Positions 16,846 through 24,981 of a stretch of 64,000 bases of DNA are shown here, in pieces; the stretch's first letter is position 1, and each line of letters begins with the position of its first letter. Origin of the DNA: Vibrio pacinii DSM 19139 (GTDB lineage Bacteria > Pseudomonadota > Gammaproteobacteria > Enterobacterales > Vibrionaceae); NCBI RefSeq assembly GCF_000711795.1, contig NZ_KL543978.1, positions 149,826 to 213,825 on the forward strand, given 5' to 3'. A model generated the notes under the pieces. It searched no databases. It worked only from the letters and a program-made list of their open reading frames with translations, and was not told the origin of the DNA. The position numbers were made by a program, and so were the translations under genes.

Positions 16846-18333
16846 CTAGTCAAGTTCGACTAAATGCTTCTTAAACGTCGCATGTTGCGATTTTACGCTC
16901 TGCTCAGGTTCACCTGTTGCCAAGCTGACAATCACGATAGCGGCAATCGAGAAAATGATTCCTGGAACAATCTCATAGACATCGAACCATCCACCAGACA
17001 GCTGTTTCCAAACAACGATTGTGATACCACCAACGAGGATACCCGCGAGAGCGCCGTTACGGTTCATACGCTCCCAGTACAGGCTCAGAATTAGAGCAGG
17101 ACCAAAGGCTGCACCAAAACCTGCCCAAGCGTAAGAAACCAGACCAAGGACTGAGCTGTCTGGAGTCATCGCAAGCACAAGCGCCACAATTGAAATGCCA
17201 ATCACTGCGATACGGCCAACCATCACAATCTCTTCCGAAGACGCGTCTTGTTTAAACACTTGCTTATAAAAGTCTTCCGCCAAAGCTGAAGATGAAACCA
17301 ATAGCTGTGAGTCAGCAGTACTCATTACTGCCGCAAGAATCGCAGCTAATAGAATACCCGCAATCACTGGGTGGAAGAGTGCATTAACCAGAAGCATGAA
17401 TATCTTCTCACCATCGTCAATGCCAAGACCTGTATTGGTTACATACACCAAACCAACCAAACCAACTAACATAGCGCCAACCATCGACAGTGCCGTCCAA
17501 ATTACCGCAATGCGACGAGCCGTGATGAGGTCTTTGTTCGAACGAGAAGCTTGGAAACGTGCCAGGATATGCGGCTGTCCAAAGTAGCCCAAACCCCATG
17601 CTGCCAGTGAAATGATCGCGATTGCCGATAAAGGCTCGCCTTTTGAATCGTTCCATAGCGTCAGTAGTTGTGGGTTGATGTTCGCCAAGTCGCTATTTAA
17701 CTGACCAAAGCCACCTTCTAGCGCAACAATAGGCACAATAAGCAGTGCTGCCGACATCAACAAACCTTGAACTAGGTCAGTCCAAGAGACCGCAAGGAAG
17801 CCACCAAACATGGTATAAGAAACAACACATACCGTCCCGATAATCACTGCGGTGGTGTAATCCAAGCCGAATACGGTTTCAAATAGTTTACCACCTGCAA
17901 CTAAACCTGAACTGGTATAGAAAAGGAAGAACAACAGAATGAAGAATGCCGAAATTACCTGAATCATTTTAGACGTGTCATTAAAGCGACGTGATAAGAA
18001 CTCAGGTAAGGTTAGTGCGTCTGTGGTAATACTGTAAGTACGTAAACGTTTTGCGCTTACAAGCCAGTTAAGCCATGTACCTATCAGCAAACCACCCGCA
18101 AGCCAGAATGCTTCGACACCCGCAGCATACGCGTAACCAGGTAAGCCAAGCAGTAGCCAGCCACTCATGTCTGAAGCGCCCGCTGAAAGTGCCGCAGGCC
18201 ATGGTCCTAGTGTACGGCCGCCCAGGAAATAATCGCTTGAGCTTTTCGTTCGTTGATATGCATACACGCCTATTGCTAGCATCATCAAAAGATACGCAAT
18301 AAACGTTGTCGTAATAGCAAAGCTATTTTCCAT
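16846..18333 (-). CDS. putP: Sodium/proline symporter
   Basis: Inner-membrane uptake of proline with Na+, feeding PutA. The 495 residues, with about thirteen membrane segments, match the solute:sodium symporter family and PutP in length. Signatures include TFIAYLLMMLAIGVYAYQRT at the start, SDYFLGGRTLGPWPAALSAG with ASDMSGWLL, and the central GLGYFGQPHILARFQA. The ATG follows a good ribosome site (GAGAGGAC). It is the last gene of the minus-strand put operon, 71 bases after the PutA C-terminal domain gene, and is ended by a strong terminator. Confidence 0.96.
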   Translation of the reverse strand: MENSFAITTTFIAYLLMMLAIGVYAYQRTKSSSDYFLGGRTLGPWPAALSAGASDMSGWLLLGLPGYAYAAGVEAFWLAGGLLIGTWLNWLVSAKRLRTYSITTDALTLPEFLSRRFNDTSKMIQVISAFFILLFFLFYTSSGLVAGGKLFETVFGLDYTTAVIIGTVCVVSYTMFGGFLAVSWTDLVQGLLMSAALLIVPIVALEGGFGQLNSDLANINPQLLTLWNDSKGEPLSAIAIISLAAWGLGYFGQPHILARFQASRSNKDLITARRIAVIWTALSMVGAMLVGLVGLVYVTNTGLGIDDGEKIFMLLVNALFHPVIAGILLAAILAAVMSTADSQLLVSSSALAEDFYKQVFKQDASSEEIVMVGRIAVIGISIVALVLAMTPDSSVLGLVSYAWAGFGAAFGPALILSLYWERMNRNGALAGILVGGITIVVWKQLSGGWFDVYEIVPGIIFSIAAIVIVSLATGEPEQSVKSQHATFKKHLVELD

Positions 18334-18370
18334 GTGATTTGTCCTCTCTAATAATATCGCCTTCCCTGAA

Positions 18371-18409
18371 TGCCCTCTGAATTCGAGGGCAAACTAACGA
18401 AGAGTTAGT
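18371..18409 (-). other. Paired hairpins between the PutA-CTD gene and putP
   Basis: TGCCCTC (18371-18377) pairs with GAGGGCA (18385-18391), and ACTAAC (18393-18398) with GTTAGT (18404-18409), the latter reaching into the stop codon. No T-run follows on the minus strand. Probably an intercistronic mRNA structure rather than a terminator. Confidence 0.4.
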
Positions 18410-19103
18410 GGGTTTCACTACCAAGTTCAAGCAAGGTCGCGTTACCGCCCACCGCTGTTATATTTATTGTTCGGGTACGCTCTGTAATAAAACGGAGCGC
18501 TAAGTGTGGATCGTGTGCAACAGGAATGTTCACCAGATCCGTTTCAGACGTTAGGCTTACAATGGCGCCAGAACGCTGTGCAAGTAAGCGGTTGATTGTT
18601 TTTTCAACCTCATTACTACCCACGTAACCAAGACTGCGTACATCCGAATCGAGCAATTGATGGTAAGCATCAAGCGCAACAAATTGTACTAAGTGAGTAG
18701 GTAATGAAGACTGCACATAAGCAGACTCTAAAGCTTGGCTAAGCTCATCGTCATCACTGCATAAGATAACGGTGTTGCCCGCGATTAACGCCGCCGTTAA
18801 CTGCGCGACTACGGCATGCTTAGCCTGCTGTTGTAATGCATCCTGAATGACAACAGCGACACCGCGACCTGCGGTGTAAAGTTCGTTGGTTTCACCCGTT
18901 GGACCAACCAATTGATGAGTCTCAGCGAGTAACGCTGACGCTTGCTCAATATGGTAAGAAACAACGGCAGCCAACTCAGGCTCTACTTGTTGTAAAGCCT
19001 GTTTAAAAGCAAGCAAACACTCACTTTTTGAATCAAAATCGGTCAGATTCCAGTTTTCCCAAGCTGAAAAAGCATCAGAAAAACGAGTGACTTGATGAAC
19101 CAT
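18405..19103 (-). CDS. Free-standing PutA C-terminal (ALDH-fold) domain
   Basis: 232 residues, usually labelled as a pyrroline-carboxylate dehydrogenase, but it lacks the dehydrogenase Glu and Cys and is half a domain long. It reads like the C-terminal domain of long PutA proteins: LVGPTGETNELYTAGRG, an LTAALIAGNTVILCSDDDE Rossmann-like segment, and the end ERTRTINITAVGGNATLLEL. That end closely resembles the C-terminus of E. coli PutA as I remember it. In long PutAs this domain packs on the P5C dehydrogenase active site and helps close the substrate tunnel. The adjacent PutA stops exactly where this domain would begin, so I infer a split PutA whose tail acts in trans. It lies 22 bases after putA. 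Confidence 0.8.
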   Translation of the reverse strand: MVHQVTRFSDAFSAWENWNLTDFDSKSECLLAFKQALQQVEPELAAVVSYHIEQASALLAETHQLVGPTGETNELYTAGRGVAVVIQDALQQQAKHAVVAQLTAALIAGNTVILCSDDDELSQALESAYVQSSLPTHLVQFVALDAYHQLLDSDVRSLGYVGSNEVEKTINRLLAQRSGAIVSLTSETDLVNIPVAHDPHLALRFITERTRTINITAVGGNATLLELGSETH

Positions 19104-19125
19104 AATTATTCCCCTCGCCTTTTAA

Positions 19126-22100
19126 TTAAGAAAACTGTGCTTGTGTAAATCGATACAGGTAGTGTGGACCACCCGCTTTCGGCCCCGTGCCTGACAGGCC
19201 TTGACCACCGAACGGTTGAACACCTACGACTGCACCAACTTGGTCGCGGTTGATGTAACAGTTACCTACACGAGCGTGTTTCTCTATCCAACGATAAGTC
19301 GTTTCGTTGCGACTATGGATACCCATGGTTAGACCAAATCCAGTATTGTTAATTTGTTCAACCACCTGTGTTAACTCATTGGCCTTAAAGCGAACAATAT
19401 GTAAGATCGGACCAAACTGCTCTTCTTTGAGACATGAAATATCAGCAATTTCAAATGCCGTTGGAGGCACGAAATCGCCATGAGCATGCTCATCCGTCAA
19501 CGCCAGTTGGGCAATTTTCTTCTCGCTACTACTCATGTGTTCAATGTGCGACATCAACTTAGATTTAGCCGTAGCGTCAATCACGGGACCAACATCAGTC
19601 GAATGCAAGTACGGTTTACCGACACTCAGCTCTTGCATCGCACCTTGAATCAGCGCCGTGATTCGATCCGCAATATCCGCTTGAACATAAAGCACTCGCA
19701 GCGCACTACAGCGTTGACCTGCAGAAGCAAATGCCGAACGAATCACATCACGTACAACTTGCTCTGGAAGTGCTGTACTGTCGACGATCATCGCGTTCTG
19801 ACCGCCCGTTTCAGCGATGAATGGAACCGGAGCCGCGTCGCGAGCGGCAAGAGTTTGGTTGATACGTTGAGCGGTTGCTGTCGAGCCAGTAAACGCCACG
19901 CCCGCAATCGCAGGATGAGACGTAAGTGCTGATCCAATTTCTGCACCACGACCCGTTACCAATTGAATAGTACCTGCAGGGAAGCCGGCATCTATCATCA
20001 GTTCAACAGCACGAGCCGCGATAAGGCTGGTTTGCTCGGCAGGCTTAGCCACTACGGTATTGCCTGCCACCAACGCAGCGGTGACTTGACCTAAGAAGAT
20101 AGCCAACGGGAAGTTCCACGGACTAATACAGACAAACACACCGCGACCTTGGCGAGTCATCGACCGGCTTTGGCCATCGAACCCCTTGAGCGACAATTCA
20201 CCTAGGGCATCGACCTGCTTAGCGTAGTAACTACAAAAATCAACCGCTTCACGCACTTCATCAATACCATCATGGATGGTTTTGCCCGCTTCTTGATGAC
20301 ACAGCGCCACCAGCTCTGCTAAATGCTCTTCTAACAGGTCAGCTAATGCTTCAAGTTTTTCACCACGTTGCGCTTTCGGCGTCGCCTGCCAGCTTGGGAA
20401 TGCTTGCTGCGCACCCTCAATCGCAGCGGAAACATGATCAAGTGATGCAAAAGCAATCTTACCCACTTCGATACGTCGGTCGTATGGTGCAGTGACGACT
20501 TCAGTATTAAGATTTTCCTTGATCATGCTTTCAGCGAGTAATTTATTGTTGATTACCGGACCACCAATCCATTGCTTACTAAGAAAACTCTCAACTTCAT
20601 GCTCGAACGGCTTAGCTTCACTTTCGATATCGATGTTGACGCCAGCAGAGTTTTTACGCTCTGGGAAAATATCCATTGGCAGTGGGATACTGGTGTTATT
20701 AAAGCTATCGAACGCCAACAGCATATCAACCGGGTGCTGAGTTAAACTGTCGATAGGACAGCGCGCATCGACCAAACGGTGAACAAATGAGCTGTTCGCG
20801 CCATTTTCAAGCAAACGGCGAACCAGATACGGCAGCAAATCTTTATGGCTACCAACCGGGGCGTAAATGCGAACAGATTGTTGATATGCGCTCATGGCGT
20901 GGTTATATAGCGAGTCGCCCATGCCATGCAGACGCTGAAATTCAAAGTCTTTATGTGTTGCCATGACCGCGATTGAGGTCACCGTCTGCGCGTTATGACT
21001 GGCAAACTGCGGGAAAATATTACCGCGAACGTGGTCACTCAATAGGAAACGCGCGCAGGCTAGATAAGCCACGTCGGTCGCTTCTTTACGAGTATAGACA
21101 GGATAATTAGCGTAGCCCGCTTGCTGAGACCATTTGATTTCGCTGTCCCAGTACGCCCCTTTCACCAAGCGAAGTGGGATCAAATCACCCTGCTCTTTCG
21201 CTAGGCGGTTTAGCCAAACAAGAACTGGCAAAGCACGTTTAGAGTAGGCTTGAATAACCAGACCAAACTTGCCCCAGCCCTTAACTAATTCACTACGGTA
21301 AACTTTTTCAAATAACCTTAAAGAGAGCTCAAGACGGTCAGCTTCTTCGGCATCAATCGTAATCGCGACATCTAACTCAACGGCACGGCGTAGAAGTTGT
21401 TGTAACGTATCGTAGAGCTCGGTCAATACACGCGCTTCATTGGCCACTTCGTAGCGTGGGTGCAACGCAGATAACTTAATCGAAACCGAGGGCGCTGGAC
21501 TTTTGTCAAAAGCGTAGGTATCTCGACCCACCGCTTCGATCGCCATTAGATAATCTTTGAAATATTTATTTGCATCGGCCGTCGTTAACGCCGCTTCACC
21601 CAACATATCGTAAGAGTAAGTGAAGCCTTTATCGCGCATCGCTTTGCCATTTTTCTGCGCTTCTGTAATGCTGCGACCTAGGACAAACTGATGACCCATG
21701 ACTTTCATTGCCTGATGCATCGCCTTACGAATCACAGGTTCTGACATCTTGTTAACTAAGCGGTTAACGGCACTGACTGGGCTTTGTGCTTCATTTTCAG
21801 ACAGGCCAACCACCTTCCCAGTCAGCATTAATCCCCAAGTTGAGGCGTTAACGAATACTGAGTCTGAATTTTTCAGGTGAGATTTCCAATCAGCCACAGT
21901 GAGTTTATCGCGAATCAACGCGTCAGCGGTGGCGGCATCAGGAATACGCATTAGCGCTTCAGCAAGACACATTAACAAGATACCTTCGTGGGTATCCAGA
22001 CTATATTCAAGCAGTAGCGCATCAATCATTTGAATTGACTTTTTATCGGCTCGAATCGCTTTAATCAGATCCGTTGTCTTGACTGTAATCTGTTCTTTTT

Positions 22101-22245
22101 CAGCATCGGTTGGCATTGCCAAAGGCAGCAATTGGTTTAGCCATTGTGATTCGTCCACCATGTATAGTGGCGAGATCAATGACCAAAGCTCATTAAGCGG
22201 TTGCTCAACGAACTCAGCATTCAACACATCAGTTGCTGTAAACAT
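19126..22245 (-). CDS. putA: Bifunctional proline dehydrogenase / P5C dehydrogenase
   Basis: Oxidises proline to glutamate in two steps, with FAD (proline dehydrogenase) and NAD+ (P5C dehydrogenase). Of 1039 residues, the N-terminal helical part and the PRODH barrel span about 1-500 (DAEEADRLELSLRLFEKVYR, RLVKGAYWDSEIKWSQ, SHNAQTV). The dehydrogenase spans about 520-1035, with Glu812 in ETGGQN and Cys846 in AGQRC, 34 residues apart as usual. It lacks the ribbon-helix-helix repressor domain of E. coli PutA and ends at GTGPKAGGPHYLYRF without the C-terminal domain, which is encoded by the next gene. Start ATG follows GAGGAAAA. Likely activated by the neighbouring AraC protein. Confidence 0.97.
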   Translation of the reverse strand: MFTATDVLNAEFVEQPLNELWSLISPLYMVDESQWLNQLLPLAMPTDAEKEQITVKTTDLIKAIRADKKSIQMIDALLLEYSLDTHEGILLMCLAEALMRIPDAATADALIRDKLTVADWKSHLKNSDSVFVNASTWGLMLTGKVVGLSENEAQSPVSAVNRLVNKMSEPVIRKAMHQAMKVMGHQFVLGRSITEAQKNGKAMRDKGFTYSYDMLGEAALTTADANKYFKDYLMAIEAVGRDTYAFDKSPAPSVSIKLSALHPRYEVANEARVLTELYDTLQQLLRRAVELDVAITIDAEEADRLELSLRLFEKVYRSELVKGWGKFGLVIQAYSKRALPVLVWLNRLAKEQGDLIPLRLVKGAYWDSEIKWSQQAGYANYPVYTRKEATDVAYLACARFLLSDHVRGNIFPQFASHNAQTVTSIAVMATHKDFEFQRLHGMGDSLYNHAMSAYQQSVRIYAPVGSHKDLLPYLVRRLLENGANSSFVHRLVDARCPIDSLTQHPVDMLLAFDSFNNTSIPLPMDIFPERKNSAGVNIDIESEAKPFEHEVESFLSKQWIGGPVINNKLLAESMIKENLNTEVVTAPYDRRIEVGKIAFASLDHVSAAIEGAQQAFPSWQATPKAQRGEKLEALADLLEEHLAELVALCHQEAGKTIHDGIDEVREAVDFCSYYAKQVDALGELSLKGFDGQSRSMTRQGRGVFVCISPWNFPLAIFLGQVTAALVAGNTVVAKPAEQTSLIAARAVELMIDAGFPAGTIQLVTGRGAEIGSALTSHPAIAGVAFTGSTATAQRINQTLAARDAAPVPFIAETGGQNAMIVDSTALPEQVVRDVIRSAFASAGQRCSALRVLYVQADIADRITALIQGAMQELSVGKPYLHSTDVGPVIDATAKSKLMSHIEHMSSSEKKIAQLALTDEHAHGDFVPPTAFEIADISCLKEEQFGPILHIVRFKANELTQVVEQINNTGFGLTMGIHSRNETTYRWIEKHARVGNCYINRDQVGAVVGVQPFGGQGLSGTGPKAGGPHYLYRFTQAQFS

Positions 22246-22264
22246 GCGTTTTCCTCAATCTCAG

Positions 22265-22283
22265 ACCTGAAATCATTTCAGGT
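22265..22283. promoter_or_regulatory. Palindrome in the putA leader
   Basis: ACCTGAAAT (22265-22273) and ATTTCAGGT (22275-22283) form a perfect 9-base inverted repeat around one base, about 20 bases before the putA start. It could be an operator or an mRNA hairpin next to the ribosome site. No T-run makes it a terminator. Confidence 0.45.
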
Positions 22284-22332
22284 TTCCTACAATGGCAAGC
22301 AGTGTATTTTGAGCTTGAGAAGATTACTTGTC

Positions 22333-22369
22333 AAAAACTCCGAGTTTTTTGCTAAAAACTCTGATTTTT
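22333..22369. promoter_or_regulatory. Tandem AAAAACTC boxes, candidate PutR sites
   Basis: Two related near-palindromes lie in the same orientation 21 bases apart: AAAAACTC-C-GAGTTTTT (22333-22349, perfect) and AAAAACTC-T-GATTTTT (22354-22369, imperfect). Two direct copies at two helical turns is the typical layout of AraC-family activator sites. They lie about 90-125 bases before putA. Binding by the AraC protein encoded just upstream is inferred. Confidence 0.5.
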
Positions 22370-22432
22370 AACAAAACAAAAACAGAGTCACACTCAAATG
22401 AGTAAAATATTATCTCGATTGCGTTATCTTAT

Positions 22433-23248
22433 TTAACCGAATTGTTTCTTGTACTGAGAAGGTGACATACCTTGAAGGCGGGAAAAAGAGTGAGTAAAGG
22501 TGCTTTGACCAGAAAAACCGGTGAACTCCGCAACCTGACCAAGGGTAAGGTTGCCTTGCTCGATAAATTGCTTAGCCATATCAATTCGCTTACCAAGCAC
22601 ATACTGATGTGGCGTAATGCCCATCTGCTCTTTAAACACTGAATGGAATTGACTTTCACCAAGAAAGACGCTGCCTGCTAACTGGGTGACAGAAATTCTT
22701 TGAGTGAGATGTTGTTCAATGTAACGATCGATTGCTTCTAGATCGAAACGTGAGTCTTTACGCGACGTTTCAAATGCCGACATATGGCGCTGTAAAAGCG
22801 CCACAACCGTGTCATTGCAAGCTCGGCTGAGCAATAAGTCATCAGGGTTCGCTTGCATTTCTGCGACCAACATCTGGATTAATTTTTGGATTTGTCCATC
22901 CAGTTTAAAGTAGGTCTCTTTTTGGTTCAGCTCGTTGAGACGCTGTAGCAGCATTGCATCACCCTCTTTAGGCAAGGGCATGTTAAGCACCAAAATGTCA
23001 GATTGACCGACCACACCACCAAATGCGTGTCCCGTCCCCGACGTCACAACGCAACCTTGGCCTGGGCCAACCAAATTACCATAACCACTGACCTCAAATT
23101 CTGCTTGGCCTTTCAAGCCAATGACAACTTGGGTGTAATTATGATCATGACACTCCATGTAAGAAGGCAAAGTGATAATTTGGGCAGGTTTAGGCGACAA
23201 TTCTTTGGCAGTCGATGCTTCACTTGGCGGTTTATTTGCGCGAGACAT
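22433..23248 (-). CDS. putR: AraC-family regulator of put genes (PutR-like)
   Basis: 271 residues. The N-terminal half is a cupin-like sensor (about 28-100, YMECHDHNYTQVVIGLKGQ). The C-terminal half holds the two AraC helix-turn-helix motifs (ITQ-type first helix near QRISVTQLAGSVFLGESQF, then LTLGQVAEFTGFSGQSTFTH and the end GMSPSQYKKQF). Next to putA in Vibrio this gene is PutR, an activator of putAP in response to proline in V. vulnificus. It replaces the self-repression that E. coli PutA exerts with its own DNA-binding domain. Same strand as putA, 187 bases upstream. Confidence 0.85.
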   Translation of the reverse strand: MSRANKPPSEASTAKELSPKPAQIITLPSYMECHDHNYTQVVIGLKGQAEFEVSGYGNLVGPGQGCVVTSGTGHAFGGVVGQSDILVLNMPLPKEGDAMLLQRLNELNQKETYFKLDGQIQKLIQMLVAEMQANPDDLLLSRACNDTVVALLQRHMSAFETSRKDSRFDLEAIDRYIEQHLTQRISVTQLAGSVFLGESQFHSVFKEQMGITPHQYVLGKRIDMAKQFIEQGNLTLGQVAEFTGFSGQSTFTHSFSRLQGMSPSQYKKQFG

Positions 23249-23742
23249 AGCAGATCACGAAAAAAGTTAGCAGTGGGTTTCGGCATGGTATAACAAAAGT
23301 GACGTAACTCGAAATTACTATTAATCAATTATTAAATAGGTTGCACAGCTCGAATCAGGGTTATCGCTCAATATCACTTTGCGCTGGTTAAAAAAACGCC
23401 AATCAAAACACTGGAAGAATGATCAAGTGCACATAAATTACGGCTCATGTCACTTCTATCCGCTTTAGCCATTCTGGATCAAAAATCTTTACTTGCATAT
23501 TTCTTGAATGCGCCCAAAATGGAATATGTATTAGATAAGTTTATCTCTAATTATGATAAACTTAGGTAACACTCTCTTCGAGTAGAGTGATAGAAATGGA
23601 AGAAAGAGACCTTTGCAAGGCATCTGAACAATGGACTGTCAAAAGTTTGTCTTTTTCCTAATGTAAGTTGCATATATTGTAGATATGCACTGATTTGATT
23701 ATTTTACATTGGTTGTTTAAACGTTAATTGTTGCAGGGACTT
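23249..23742. other. 494-base divergent region with an inverted repeat
   Basis: Holds the promoters of putR (minus) and of the PEGA-protein gene (plus). The clearest structure is a perfect 10-base inverted repeat, TAAGTTTATC (23536-23545) and GATAAACTTA (23555-23564), about 180 bases before the plus-strand gene. A smaller one, CACTCT/AGAGTG, lies at 23570-23589. They look like operator sites; no T-run follows. No gene seen here. Confidence 0.45.
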
Positions 23743-24840
23743 ATGATCATACGTCGCATCGCAGCGCTTTTGCTTGCGCTAAGCCCTATTTGGGTTTCGA
23801 CTTCGATTTTTGCACAAGAAAGTCTACAGGCTGATCCTGTTGCTGAAATCGAAACTAAATTAGAAACTAAAGAAGCTGAATTGGGCACTATGGCTGCAGA
23901 GTTTGACTCTGAAGCTGAACGTCTCCAACAACTTCGAAACGAACAAGATAAGCTTGAGCGCCAAGAGCAAGAGCTCAACGCAAAGCGAAATCGAGCTAAG
24001 TCAGCTTTGGACAAACAATATAGCCGTCTTTTAGATGATCCAGAGATCGACTTAGTTTCTTTTCAAAAAGCTTATCAAGACGCTTGGACTGAAGTTAAGG
24101 ATAACCAGTCAGCGATTCTTGAAAACCAACAAGCCATCACTGAAAGTGAAATGCGATTGTCTCAGGTCAAACAAAAGCAAGCACGCCTAAACAGCGAACT
24201 TTCTTACCTGCAAGAGCAAAGAGTTGAGGCACGTGTAAAACGCTTAGCGGCTGAACTACGTGAAAGTGATGTATTGGAGACCAGCTACAAAACCACCTGT
24301 TCATCAACGATGACGATTGGCGAGTGTAAGAACCAAGGTCACTATTTAACCAAGCAAAAAGCGGTCAAAGCTTTCAAAGCTAAGTTGATGGATAGACTTA
24401 CTGAATCTAACATCGCGAAGCAGAATGCCAAAGACGTTCAGCTCAATGTACATGTTCAGGAAAACCAAGTGATCCGTTCTGGTTTCGAAGGCAGCAACGA
24501 CTATTACACAGAGATGCGTTCACAACTGCAGGCACGCCCTGAAGCGTCAGCAGCTTGTAAGCTGCTAAACGTGTCGTCTCGCTACTGTTTAAAAGGCGAA
24601 CAAACAGCAGACAACAAGAAGCAAGACAAAAACTGGGTCAACGTAACGGTACGTTCTGATCAGTTTGACGATGATGTCGTGATTAATGGTATTAACTACG
24701 GGAGTACTCCTGTTGAAGTTGTACTGCCTCGTGGTCAACACCAAGTCACGGTATCAAAAAACGGATTTGAAACTTATAACCGCGTGATCAGTGTCAATAG
24801 TAGTGACACGGTTTGGGTTAAGCTTCGTCCAAGTGGCTAA
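23743..24840 (+). CDS. Periplasmic coiled-coil / PEGA-domain protein
   Basis: 365 residues, function unknown. A signal peptide ends near residue 24 (STSIFAQE). A long charged coiled coil follows (about 30-175), containing SRLLDDPEIDLVSFQKAYQD. A conserved middle domain (about 180-290) has four cysteines (TTCSSTMTIGECKNQ; AACKLLNVSSRYCLK). The C-terminal PEGA domain spans about 295-365 (VVINGINYGSTPVEVVLPRG, VTVSKNGFETYNR). PEGA domains are cell-surface or periplasmic beta-sandwiches. The next gene is a paralogue with an extra C-terminal domain. I start at ATG 23743, preceded by CAGGGAC; a TTG 15 bases earlier is in frame but less likely because it would precede the signal peptide. Confidence 0.82.
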   Translation: MIIRRIAALLLALSPIWVSTSIFAQESLQADPVAEIETKLETKEAELGTMAAEFDSEAERLQQLRNEQDKLERQEQELNAKRNRAKSALDKQYSRLLDDPEIDLVSFQKAYQDAWTEVKDNQSAILENQQAITESEMRLSQVKQKQARLNSELSYLQEQRVEARVKRLAAELRESDVLETSYKTTCSSTMTIGECKNQGHYLTKQKAVKAFKAKLMDRLTESNIAKQNAKDVQLNVHVQENQVIRSGFEGSNDYYTEMRSQLQARPEASAACKLLNVSSRYCLKGEQTADNKKQDKNWVNVTVRSDQFDDDVVINGINYGSTPVEVVLPRGQHQVTVSKNGFETYNRVISVNSSDTVWVKLRPSG

Positions 24841-24872
24841 CGATTGTTTTACCAATCTGATTCACAAAGATG

Positions 24873-24937
24873 AACGAAAGCGCCATTTTGATCTTAAGTT
24901 ATTCATTGATAACTTAAGACAAAGTGGCGTTTTCGTT
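24873..24937. terminator. Long near-perfect hairpin between the PEGA paralogues
   Basis: About 30 bases (24873-24902) pair with 24909-24937 around a 6-base loop, with two G-U pairs and one bulge. The inner part is AACTTAAG-type and the outer AACGAAA/TTTCGTT. It is likely to end or process the upstream transcript in either direction. The T-tract is short, so it may also stabilise mRNA. Confidence 0.65.
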
Positions 24938-24981
24938 TAGAATAAGCCCATTAACCAATAATTAGATGTAGAAGATAGTCA

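Noticed and set aside
18405-19103. A separate P5C dehydrogenase or broken aldehyde dehydrogenase
   Set aside because: No catalytic Glu or Cys; ends match the PutA C-terminal domain instead, and the frame is intact.
19480-19932. Open frame antisense to putA (about 150 codons)
   Set aside because: It lies entirely opposite the strongly conserved dehydrogenase part of putA and has no ribosome site or family signature; it is a by-product of putA codon usage.
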